Origin: Cyanobacteria bacterium UBA8803
Lineage (GTDB): Bacteria > Cyanobacteriota > Cyanobacteriia > Cyanobacteriales > Coleofasciculaceae
Length of the DNA stretch: 7,429 bases
Assembly: GCA_003505715.1 (NCBI GenBank)
Contig: DNXU01000124.1
Location: 1 to 7,429 of the forward strand
Reading direction: 5' to 3'
Both the position numbers and the translations under genes were made by a program. The notes below the pieces were generated by a model that did not search any database, had not been told where the DNA came from, and saw only the letters and a program-made list of their open reading frames with translations. Shown one piece after another: positions 1 to 5,702 of this stretch (within the stretch, counting starts at the first letter, position 1; every line of letters starts with the position of its first letter).

Positions 1-94
1 CCTCCCCCCACCTCTCCCCCCCCCCCCCCCACCCCCCCCACCTCCCCAACCCCTAACCCCTCACCCCTCACCCCTCATCCCTCATCCTTCATCC
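1..94. repeat. C-rich heptanucleotide tandem repeat (STRR-like)
   Basis: Positions 1-49 are almost pure C with a few T and A, including a 15-base C run at 16-30. From 50 the pattern becomes regular heptamers: CCCCTAA, three CCCCTCA (57-77), TCCCTCA, TCCTTCA and a partial unit. The last two and a half units (78-94) lie inside the 3' end of the JmjC gene. The gene's TGA stop (75-77) is itself part of a repeat unit. Such 7-bp tandem repeats are a known class in filamentous cyanobacteria. The long C run is also a place where sequencing or assembly errors are likely. Confidence 0.8.
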
Positions 95-1247
95 TTTCGG
101 TATCAACAAAAATAATTCCTTCCAGAACTAAACAAGTTAACAGAGGAATAATATCAATCTCCCAATCAAACCCTGGCAGCCAATTGATGACATCTTGCCC
201 TGTAAAGAACTCTCTAGTAAATAAATTTTCTACTAGTGCAGGAGTGACTCCTTTGAGAGAAACTTCCTTACCGGACATAGTAATTAGGTAACCGCTATTA
301 TCTGCTAGTTCGGAAACCCTCACGCGCTGAAACTGAGGCCGTTTAAATCTTGTTTCTACACCGTAAGGGAACAGATTGAACCCAGCTTGATAGGGCAGAG
401 AGTATTTAGCGATTGGTTTGCCCAAGCTATCGAGATAGCTGGTATAGTCTTGAGGAATATTGCGATCGCCAAGGTACTGATGCAAATCTCGAACCAACGT
501 CTCTACCGAGGTGCTGACATCGCTATCATCCAAACGCAACGGCAAGCTTCTGCGCCATTGTGGTTTTTGGCGCAGTTCGCCAACCAACCAGTCGAGCAAG
601 TCAATACCAGTCTGGCAATGCACTCCTAAGGTTAAATGCAGGGATGGTTCATCTAGGGCAACGGCATAGTGCCAATGTCCCCGTGGGATGTAAAGCAGAT
701 CGCCTGGGCCTAGGGTACAACTTAAATAGGGATCTCCTGCTGGTGGTAGAAAAGAGGCAGATTTTTGGTCGGGTAAAGGGTATTTAATCGTATCTGGAAA
801 GACGTGCCATTGTTTGCTTCCCGCTATTTGTAAGACGAACACTTCATGGGTATCGTAGTGGGATGAAAATCCCTGTCTTCCAGGCCAGGAACAATAAGCG
901 TTGACTTGAGTACTATAACCTAGCTCGTATCTCAGTTCTGAACTAAAGCTAGCAATTTCCGGCATCCGTTTGTGGACGCCGTTGATAATTAAAGTTGCCC
1001 CCTCATGGCATAAGTTAATGAGATTTCTATTATCTGCTTCCTCTAGAACTTTCCCATTTAAAGCTAGGCGAAGTTCGGGGTATTTTAACTCATGAAAGTT
1101 AAGTATATCGTTTAATTTTTCCCAGGAAAACAGGTGCGCAAATTTATTGGTGGTTTCACTTGCTATAAAAACGGCTTGGCTGGTCCACTTGTTTTTTAAG
1201 AATTCTTCTGTACTGTAAGGTTCTAAGATATGGGCGAGCAATGACAT
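75..1247 (-). CDS. JmjC/cupin-4 domain Fe(II)/2-oxoglutarate-dependent hydroxylase
   Basis: The product is a 390-residue soluble protein of the cupin-4/JmjC family, in which ribosomal oxygenases such as E. coli YcfD (RoxA) and human MINA53/NO66 hydroxylate protein side chains. The N-terminal FLKNKW segment (16-21) is typical of the family. The iron triad is visible as H130-x-D132 (HYD) and a distal His in YIPRGHWH (H193 by the YIPxGxxH pattern, H191 as alternative). K145 in GSKQWHVF is the likely 2-oxoglutarate lysine. Residues from about 300 to 385 resemble the winged-helix C-terminal domain of ROX enzymes. The ATG start fits the family N-terminus, but no Shine-Dalgarno precedes it; a perfect AT-rich inverted repeat sits there instead. 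The last residues (DEG, stop) are encoded by a heptamer repeat. A 50-aa peptide gene lies 202 nt upstream on the same strand. The substrate cannot be told from sequence; family assignment is firm. Confidence 0.85.
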   Translation of the reverse strand: MSLLAHILEPYSTEEFLKNKWTSQAVFIASETTNKFAHLFSWEKLNDILNFHELKYPELRLALNGKVLEEADNRNLINLCHEGATLIINGVHKRMPEIASFSSELRYELGYSTQVNAYCSWPGRQGFSSHYDTHEVFVLQIAGSKQWHVFPDTIKYPLPDQKSASFLPPAGDPYLSCTLGPGDLLYIPRGHWHYAVALDEPSLHLTLGVHCQTGIDLLDWLVGELRQKPQWRRSLPLRLDDSDVSTSVETLVRDLHQYLGDRNIPQDYTSYLDSLGKPIAKYSLPYQAGFNLFPYGVETRFKRPQFQRVRVSELADNSGYLITMSGKEVSLKGVTPALVENLFTREFFTGQDVINWLPGFDWEIDIIPLLTCLVLEGIIFVDTERMKDEG

Positions 1248-1254
1248 TTAAGAA

Positions 1255-1270
1255 TTATTATCAATAATAA
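1255..1270. promoter_or_regulatory. AT-rich palindrome just upstream of the JmjC start
   Basis: TTATTAT (1255-1261) and ATAATAA (1264-1270) form a perfect 7-bp inverted repeat with a 2-base centre. It ends 7 nt before the ATG, where a ribosome-binding site would normally be. It could be an operator or a weak hairpin affecting translation, but AT-rich sequence makes chance symmetry easy. A 12-base match to the same motif occurs at 1696-1707, upstream of the small peptide gene. Confidence 0.3.
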
Positions 1271-1301
1271 ATTAAAAAAATAAGGTAATCGACTTTTATA
1301 T

Positions 1302-1345
1302 GGTGATGGGTGATGGGTGATGGGTAATTGGTAATTGGTAATTGG
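1302..1345. repeat. Double heptanucleotide tandem repeat: 3x GGTGATG then 3x GGTAATT
   Basis: Three exact copies of GGTGATG (1302-1322) are followed directly, in the same 7-base phase, by three exact copies of GGTAATT (1323-1343) and GG. This is a textbook short tandemly repeated repetitive sequence of cyanobacteria. The second unit has evidently mutated and expanded separately. It lies in the spacer between the small peptide gene and the JmjC gene. Confidence 0.9.
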
Positions 1346-1422
1346 CTTTAAATTGCCGATCGCAAGATTTTAGATTAGGAATATGTTTTTCTTAAATCTA
1401 AAATTCCTTGACCAATTACCAA
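1328..1422. repeat. Nested inverted repeat in the peptide-JmjC spacer
   Basis: Outer arms of 12 bp pair perfectly: TTGGTAATTGGT (1328-1339) with its complement at 1411-1422. Inside them, ATTTTAGATT (1367-1376) pairs perfectly with 1395-1404, leaving an 18-base loop. Any transcript crossing from the peptide gene into the JmjC gene could fold here. No U-tract follows, so it is not a standard terminator. It may be a small decayed repeat element or a processing/attenuation structure. Confidence 0.55.
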
Positions 1423-1449
1423 CCATTAGGAAGAGCCTACGGATTTCGA

Positions 1450-1602
1450 CTACTCGTTTCTACTATCATCACCGTCAGCGTCAGCATTCAAGCGAGACAC
1501 GACCTTTTCACGACCTGTCTGCCGTGTAATGTCCCTGACTTCAATTTGAATCTTGCTAGCGCGGGACTGTTTTAGTTCTGTAGCTTTGATTGGCTCTGAC
1601 AT
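1450..1602 (-). CDS. 50-residue charged peptide, unknown function
   Basis: An ATG at 1602-1600 opens a 50-codon frame ending in TAG at 1452-1450. The ATG is preceded by TAGGAG with a 6-nt spacer (AGGAGATAAACATG), the best Shine-Dalgarno on the minus strand of this window, which is the main reason to believe the gene. The peptide begins MSEPIKATELKQ, has a Lys/Arg-rich middle (KIQIEVRDITRQTGREK, 17-33) and ends in the acidic stretch NADADGDDSRNE (39-50). There is no Cys, no hydrophobic or membrane segment and no signal peptide. The last 12 residues match an EF-hand calcium loop except for a charged residue at loop position 8. I do not recognise a family. The next gene downstream on the same strand is a JmjC hydroxylase, so a role as its substrate or partner is possible but only inferred from adjacency. 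Confidence 0.6.
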   Translation of the reverse strand: MSEPIKATELKQSRASKIQIEVRDITRQTGREKVVSRLNADADGDDSRNE

Positions 1603-1603
1603 G

Positions 1604-1613
1604 TTTATCTCCT
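1604..1613 (-). promoter_or_regulatory. Shine-Dalgarno of the 50-aa peptide gene
   Basis: Read on the minus strand, TAGGAGATAAAC precedes the ATG at 1602. The AGGAG core is separated from the ATG by 6 nt. This site decides the start and supports translation of an otherwise very short frame. Confidence 0.65.
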
Positions 1614-1648
1614 ACAGTAGTAAGCACCATTGATAGTTCCTACTCTCG

Positions 1649-1678
1649 AATTTAGCTTAAGGTCAACAAAAAATTCAA
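1649..1678 (-). promoter_or_regulatory. Candidate promoter for the 50-aa peptide gene
   Basis: On the minus strand TTGAAT (1678-1673) is followed after 18 bp by TAAATT (1654-1649), giving an expected start near 1642 and a leader of about 40 nt before the ATG at 1602. A second candidate, a perfect TATAAT -10 at 1730-1725 without a good -35, lies further upstream. The region is AT-rich, so both are pattern matches only. Confidence 0.35.
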
Positions 1679-1759
1679 GTTATTGCAAATAATTTTTATT
1701 ATTGATACGATTCAAGATTGGGGTATTATAACTTAAACTCCTAAACTCCTCTGCCCATC

Positions 1760-1840
1760 CTAATGAAAAAATTTTTCAACTTGCTTGAGGTCAACATTCC
1801 CGCCAGTGATAATGACTCCGAGCCGAATTGCAGGTGCCTT
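1760..1840 (-). pseudogene. 3' fragment of a PLP-dependent threonine/serine dehydratase
   Basis: The minus strand from 1840 to the TAG at 1762-1760 reads K-APAIRLGVIITGGNVDLKQ and ends VEKFFH. The IITGGNVDL segment matches the conserved (S/T)GGNVD end of threonine ammonia-lyase and serine racemase enzymes, where it lies near the C-terminus. No start codon or upstream catalytic part adjoins it. Upstream it meets IS605-like sequence at about 1841, and another piece of the same protein family lies beyond that (1953-2012). I read this as the tail of one broken gene. Family identity is quite certain; the history of the break is inferred. Confidence 0.75.
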
Positions 1841-1952
1841 GACACTCCGCCGCTTAAAAGACGGCGGATTCTAAGCAGATACTTCGGGAAGAGTTGAAAC
1901 ACCATCCCGAAAGTTTCTTCTTAGCTGACCAAAGAAAAACTCTTTGGGGTGC
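1841..1952 (-). mobile_element. Remnant of an IS200/IS605-type (TnpB) right end with three hairpins
   Basis: On the minus strand this segment holds three perfect 7-bp stem-loops: 1947-1941 with 1935-1929 (CCAAAGA/TCTTTGG), 1911-1905 with 1889-1883 (TTCGGGA/TCCCGAA), and 1868-1862 with 1852-1846 (CGGCGGA stem). It finishes GAATCCGCCG...CGGCGGAGTGTCAA. A GAATC-hairpin-GGAGTGTCAA ending is, from my knowledge of the family, typical of right ends of cyanobacterial IS605/IS1341 elements, which also encode the 3' part of the omega-RNA used by TnpB. No tnpA or tnpB is present, so it is a relic or a very small derivative. It separates two pieces of a dehydratase gene. Exact left boundary is uncertain. 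Confidence 0.55.
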
Positions 1953-2012
1953 TGTAATCTGACCTAGGCAAGGAGTACGGGCACCATCAGCAATAGTTTC
2001 GGGATTTTCAAC
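1953..2012 (-). pseudogene. Internal fragment of the same threonine/serine dehydratase
   Basis: Directly after the clpX stop the minus strand reads VENP-ETIADGARTPCLGQIT in one frame. The TIADG(A/L)RTPxLG segment is a hallmark of fold-type II PLP threonine/serine dehydratases, located some 60 residues before the SGGNVD motif in intact members such as serine racemase. That second motif is found in the fragment at 1760-1840, in the same order and strand. About 55-60 codons between them are missing and IS605-like sequence takes their place. Everything N-terminal, including the PLP lysine region, is absent because clpX begins here. Confidence 0.75.
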
Positions 2013-3353
2013 TTAAGCAGATTCTGGCTTGGGCAAAGAAGAAGGATGAACCAAAAGTTCTGCCGTTGAGCGCTTCTCCACCATCTCTCGTGTGATCGTA
2101 CAGCGAGTCACATCCTTACGAGAAGGCAACTCATACATCACCTCCAGCATTAATTCTTCCACTATACTGCGCAGTGCCCTGGCTCCGGTTTTACGGCGGT
2201 AAGCTTCTTGAGCGATCGCTCGAATAGCTTCTTCTGTAAAACCTAGCTGCACTGAATCCATCTTCAGCAGTTTCTGATACTGTTTGACGAGGGCGTTACG
2301 AGGTTGGGTCAAAATTTCCATCAGTGCTTCTTCATCAAGCGGGTCAACCACAGCGATCATGGGTACGCGCCCGATGAATTCCGGGATCATACCAAATTTC
2401 ACCAAGTCTTCTGGTTCTAAGTGACGCAAAATATCCGCCGTCCGCTTATCCCTCGACTGACCTTCTCCAGGTTGAATAAATCCCATTGAGCGCTTGCCAA
2501 TGCGCTGTTCCACCACTTTTTCTAGACCAACGAACGCCCCGCCGCAAATAAACAGGATGTTGCTCGTATCAATCTGAATGCAATCTTGATAGGGATGCTT
2601 GCGACCCCCTTGGGGTGGTACGTTCGCAATCGTGCCCTCTAACATCTTTAGCAAAGCTTGCTGGACGCCTTCCCCCGATACATCTCTGGTAATAGATGGG
2701 TTTTCACTCTTACGGGCAATTTTGTCAATTTCATCTATGTAGATAATCCCCCGCTGGGCTTCTTCAACATCAAGGTCAGCCACTTGCAGAAGCCGCAGTA
2801 AGATATTCTCCACATCTTCTCCGACATAGCCTGCTTCCGTCAGCGTCGTGGCATCGGCTACCGCGAAGGGGACATCTAATACACTAGCTAAGGTTTGCGC
2901 TAAGAGAGTTTTTCCGCAACCCGTAGGTCCAACTAGCAGTATATTCGACTTTTGCAGTTCAACTGCATCATCTCCCCCTGCCTTACCGCTAGCTTTGGCC
3001 TGGACAAAACTGAGGCGCTTGTAGTGGTTGTAAACAGCGACCGATAGAACTTTTTTAGCTTCATCCTGACCAATGACATGTTCGTCTAGATACTTTTTCA
3101 GTTCTCGGGGTTTGGGAATTTGATTCAAGGACAGACCCGCAGAACGAGTGCGGCGCTTCTGAGGGGGTTCCGAACGGGAGACTTGTTGGGGGGCTGGAGT
3201 GCTGGAGTCGAGCAACTCCTCATCTAAAATTTCGTTACATAGGTCAACGCATTCGTCACAAATATAGACTCCTGGCCCCGCAATTAGCTTGCGTACTTGC
3301 TCTTGAGACTTTCCACAAAACGAACATTTTAGATGGGAGTCGTATTTAGACAT
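2013..3353 (-). CDS. clpX: ATP-dependent Clp protease ATP-binding subunit ClpX
   Basis: ClpX is the AAA+ unfoldase that recognises, unfolds and threads proteins into a ClpP chamber in the cytoplasm. The 446-residue product shows the N-terminal zinc domain C10-x2-C13 / C32-x2-C35, Walker A GPTGCGKT (142-149), pore loop GYVG (175-178), Walker B IIYIDEID (203-210), the RKH loop (251-253) and sensor 2 GARALR (390-395). The ClpP-docking tripeptide, IGF in E. coli, appears as MGF (290-292). An in-frame ATG 39 nt further upstream would overlap the clpP stop. I chose the ATG at 3353 because [10 protein letters not shown] is the family N-terminus and AAGAGG lies 6 nt before it. It starts 10 nt after the clpP-like stop, so the two are surely co-transcribed. 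It looks fully functional, in contrast to its ring partner. A dehydratase fragment begins immediately after its stop. Confidence 0.97.
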   Translation of the reverse strand: MSKYDSHLKCSFCGKSQEQVRKLIAGPGVYICDECVDLCNEILDEELLDSSTPAPQQVSRSEPPQKRRTRSAGLSLNQIPKPRELKKYLDEHVIGQDEAKKVLSVAVYNHYKRLSFVQAKASGKAGGDDAVELQKSNILLVGPTGCGKTLLAQTLASVLDVPFAVADATTLTEAGYVGEDVENILLRLLQVADLDVEEAQRGIIYIDEIDKIARKSENPSITRDVSGEGVQQALLKMLEGTIANVPPQGGRKHPYQDCIQIDTSNILFICGGAFVGLEKVVEQRIGKRSMGFIQPGEGQSRDKRTADILRHLEPEDLVKFGMIPEFIGRVPMIAVVDPLDEEALMEILTQPRNALVKQYQKLLKMDSVQLGFTEEAIRAIAQEAYRRKTGARALRSIVEELMLEVMYELPSRKDVTRCTITREMVEKRSTAELLVHPSSLPKPESA

Positions 3354-3363
3354 AAGGAGCCTC

Positions 3364-4071
3364 TTATTTAATAGGAGTGACAGTGGCTTCACGGGGAAGG
3401 TTCTGCCGCGAGATAATTTGATCGATCAGGCCGTAATCTTTCGCTTCGGTCGCTGACATAAAAAAGTCACGCTCGGTATCAGCGGCTATTTTCTCATAGG
3501 GCTGACCCGTATGATATGCTAACAGTTCGTTAAGCTGGCGTTTGTGATAAAGGATTTCTTTGGCTTGAATTTCGATGTCAACGGCCTGCCCCTGGGCACC
3601 CCCAAGAGGCTGGCTGAGCATCAGTCTGGCGTTGGGCAGGGACATGCGCTTGCCCGCTGCTCCACCAGCTAGCAGAAATACCCCTATGTCGGTTGCCGCC
3701 CCAAAACAAATGGTCACCACATCAGGACGAATCTGCTGCATCGTGTCATAGATTGCCATGCCCGCGATCGCGCCTCCTAATCCCAGCAGTGGCCCCCCTG
3801 GGGAGTGGATGTAAAGCTGAATGTCTTTCGTGGGGTCTTCTGCTTCTAAATAAAGCAACTGAGCAATAATGGAATCCGCTACCACATCGTTGACTTTAGT
3901 TCCCAAGAAAACAATCCGCTCCCGCAGCAGTCGCGAATAGATATCAAAAGCCCTTTCCCCCATACCGGACTGCTCTACCACCATCGGCACAATATTTCTG
4001 GGGCTGATGCTGGCAATTTCCGGGGAAATTTGATTTGTCAATGGATCATCGGGGAACTGGGATTGCAGCAT
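3364..4071 (-). CDS. ClpP-family ring subunit lacking catalytic Ser and His (ClpR-like)
   Basis: The 235-residue product clearly belongs to the ClpP family: [17 protein letters not shown] (41-57), IHSPGG (88-93), [17 protein letters not shown] (106-122), [21 protein letters not shown] (154-174) and [10 protein letters not shown] (198-207). Its N-terminus and position between tig and clpX are those of cyanobacterial ClpP2. Yet the nucleophile motif, normally AASMGAFLL, reads ATDIGVFLL, with Asp at 128 (codon GAC, 3690-3688). The catalytic His of MIHQPLGG is Ser153 (AGC, 3615-3613). Asp202 of the triad remains. After SPGG there are about 6 extra residues ([12 protein letters not shown]), at the site of the oxyanion loop, recalling the insertion known in ClpR proteins. 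The frame is intact and otherwise well conserved, so this looks like a selected non-proteolytic subunit rather than a pseudogene. No clear Shine-Dalgarno precedes the ATG. By position it might be annotated clpP2. Confidence 0.9.
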   Translation of the reverse strand: MLQSQFPDDPLTNQISPEIASISPRNIVPMVVEQSGMGERAFDIYSRLLRERIVFLGTKVNDVVADSIIAQLLYLEAEDPTKDIQLYIHSPGGPLLGLGGAIAGMAIYDTMQQIRPDVVTICFGAATDIGVFLLAGGAAGKRMSLPNARLMLSQPLGGAQGQAVDIEIQAKEILYHKRQLNELLAYHTGQPYEKIAADTERDFFMSATEAKDYGLIDQIISRQNLPREATVTPIK

Positions 4072-4262
4072 AAATTTTAAAGCATCACAGGTAGTAACGG
4101 TGTTATCTCTTCCTAATGGTGAGGGCGATTTGCTAGAAAAATAGCTTTTGTTAGTCGCATCCGCTAAATCTTCTTCTAGTAACCATTATGCCTCACCTTC
4201 GCTAACGACTAGCGTTCTCAGGCTATGGAAAAATGAAGGATAGAAATTTTCTCTCTCATCCC
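4072..4262 (-). other. tig-clpP spacer with potential stem-loops
   Basis: These 191 nt separate trigger factor from the ClpP-like gene in the direction of transcription. GGTGAGG (4118-4124) can pair perfectly with CCTCACC (4191-4197), closing a domain of about 66 nt. Smaller symmetrical elements occur inside and beside it (GCTA/TAGC around 4132-4145, CGCTA/TAGCG around 4200-4214). There is no oligo-U tract typical of a terminator and no named RNA family that I recognise. It may allow separate control of clpP-clpX, but no promoter match convinced me. Confidence 0.35.
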
Positions 4263-4277
4263 TCATCCCTCATCCCC
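4252..4277. repeat. Heptanucleotide tandem repeat spanning the tig stop codon
   Basis: TCTCTCA, TCCCTCA, TCCCTCA and a partial TCCCC run in 7-base phase. The TGA stop of tig (4265-4263) lies inside it, and the last three residues (DEG) are encoded by it. The same unit and the same phase end the JmjC gene at 75-86. Confidence 0.8.
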
Positions 4278-5702
4278 ACTGTTTTCCGCTTGGGTTTCTT
4301 CTTCTGTTGCTTCGCTTGCTAATGAGCCTTGCGGAACTACCTCTGAGGTTGCTCCTTCAGGTGTGTTTTCCCCTTCTGTCGGGGTCAGCGATCCTTTAGG
4401 GACTAGTTCAATCGTAGCGTGTTCTTCAAGCCATTGAAGTGCTTTCTCCTTGATCGAGTCGGACTCAACGAACTCCCTTACCCGCTTGAGATCGACATCT
4501 TGCCCAGCTAACTGCTGCATCAGTTCTTTAACTTTAGTTTCGATGGTTTCTGGTTCAACTGTCAGAGATTCCCGTTTAGCCAATTCAGTGAGTGCTAGGG
4601 ATTGCTGAAGGCGTTTAATCGCATCCGGGCGCGATCGCTCTTGCATTTGCGGCAGCATTTCCGGCGTAAACAGTTTCTTAACATCCATGCCATAGCTTTC
4701 CATCTGGAGCGCAGTCTGGGTCAAAATCGTCTGAACTTCCCGCTCAATCATGGTTTCGGGCAGGTCAATCTTCGCTTGCTCTAGCAGCGCTGCCACCAAA
4801 GCGTCATGCTTGCTGGCTGTTGTTTCTTGCTCAGCTGTTTGGGCGAATTGCTGGGTTAAGGATTCCCGCAATTCAGCCATTGTTTCCATTTCGCTAATTT
4901 CTTGAGCGAAGTCATCATCTAACTCGGGCAGTTCTTTTTCCTTAAGCTCTTTGAGGGTGATGGTAAACGTCGCTGACTCATCGGCCAAATCTTCTCGAGG
5001 GTAATCTTCAGGAAACTTAACAGCGACTTCTTTGGTCTCCCCTGGGTTCATGCCCACAATTCCCTCAATAATATCGGCAATAAACCTTCCTTCTTCTAGC
5101 TCGATTTGAAAATCGGTGGCTTTACCGCCTGAAATTTCTTTTGGTTCACCTCCCTCAACTAGCAAACTGCCCTGATAATCAATCACCGCTACATCTCCCA
5201 TTTGCGCCGGACGCGATTCTACAGGGATCAACGTAGCTTGCTGAACTTGGCGCTCTTGGAGCAACTTATCTACAGCATCGGGTTCGGGCTGAGTTTCCTC
5301 AGCTTTTACACTTAATTGGCTGTAATCCCCCAAGTGAACTTCCGGGGGAACATCTACAGAGGCCGAAAATATCAACGGTTCTCCCGGCTGAAACTTGGTG
5401 ACTAATTCCTCAAAGGAGGAGATTAACTTGTAATTTCCCAGTGCCTCAATCGTTTCTTGCTTAATGGCCTCCTTAAGGCTATTTTGCACCAAGTCTTCGA
5501 GCGCCGCCTCTTTAATGCGTTGCGTGCCTAGACGCTGGAGCAGAATCTGACGCGGCACCTTTCCTTTACGAAACCCAGGAATATTGACAGAGCGGGAGAG
5601 GTTTTGCACGACCTTTTCGTAGACGCTTTGGGTCGTTTCAGAGGGGATTTCAATTTCCAGACCGATCTGACTCTTGGGGAGCTTTTCCTGAGTAACTTTC
5701 AT
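4263..5702 (-). CDS. tig: Trigger factor (ribosome-bound chaperone, peptidyl-prolyl isomerase)
   Basis: Trigger factor binds the ribosomal exit tunnel and shelters nascent chains. The 479-residue product shows the ribosome-binding signature GFRKGKVP (43-50), with the FRK tripeptide at 44-46. An FKBP-like isomerase domain follows at about 169-254 (GDVAVIDYQGSL, VGMNPGETKEVAVKFPEDY), then the helical chaperone arms to about 425. I chose the ATG at 5702 because MKVTQEKLPKSQ is the normal N-terminus; the frame could begin 4 codons earlier at a TTG, which lacks support. Neither start has a strong Shine-Dalgarno. The last 50 residues form an acidic, low-complexity tail that carries VPKGSL (434-439) and VPQGSL (456-461), a small internal duplication, making the protein longer than the 432-residue E. 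coli form. It is the first gene of tig-clpP-clpX and diverges from asd. Confidence 0.96.
   Translation of the reverse strand: MKVTQEKLPKSQIGLEIEIPSETTQSVYEKVVQNLSRSVNIPGFRKGKVPRQILLQRLGTQRIKEAALEDLVQNSLKEAIKQETIEALGNYKLISSFEELVTKFQPGEPLIFSASVDVPPEVHLGDYSQLSVKAEETQPEPDAVDKLLQERQVQQATLIPVESRPAQMGDVAVIDYQGSLLVEGGEPKEISGGKATDFQIELEEGRFIADIIEGIVGMNPGETKEVAVKFPEDYPREDLADESATFTITLKELKEKELPELDDDFAQEISEMETMAELRESLTQQFAQTAEQETTASKHDALVAALLEQAKIDLPETMIEREVQTILTQTALQMESYGMDVKKLFTPEMLPQMQERSRPDAIKRLQQSLALTELAKRESLTVEPETIETKVKELMQQLAGQDVDLKRVREFVESDSIKEKALQWLEEHATIELVPKGSLTPTEGENTPEGATSEVVPQGSLASEATEEETQAENSGDEG

Noticed and set aside
1..49. Telomere-like or regulatory meaning of the C-rich edge
   Set aside because: It grades into ordinary cyanobacterial heptamer repeats, and homopolymer expansion or sequencing error is the simpler explanation.
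387..787. Plus-strand frames inside the JmjC gene
   Set aside because: They lie wholly opposite a gene with clear catalytic motifs and show no family features.
1929..1947. Rho-independent terminator for clpX
   Set aside because: The 7-bp hairpin (CCAAAGA/TCTTTGG) has its T run in the loop and is not followed by a U tract on the minus strand.
3354..3392. Longer clpX starting at the ATG at 3392
   Set aside because: It would overlap the end of the clpP-like gene and add 13 residues absent from the family; the ATG at 3353 has AAGAGG 6 nt upstream and gives the normal [10 protein letters not shown] start.
4150..4190. Short leader peptide starting at an ATG in the tig-clpP spacer
   Set aside because: Only 11 codons ([11 protein letters not shown]), no convincing ribosome-binding site and no biological rationale visible.
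4602..4784. Plus-strand 60-codon frame inside tig
   Set aside because: It is antisense to a conserved gene with no independent support.
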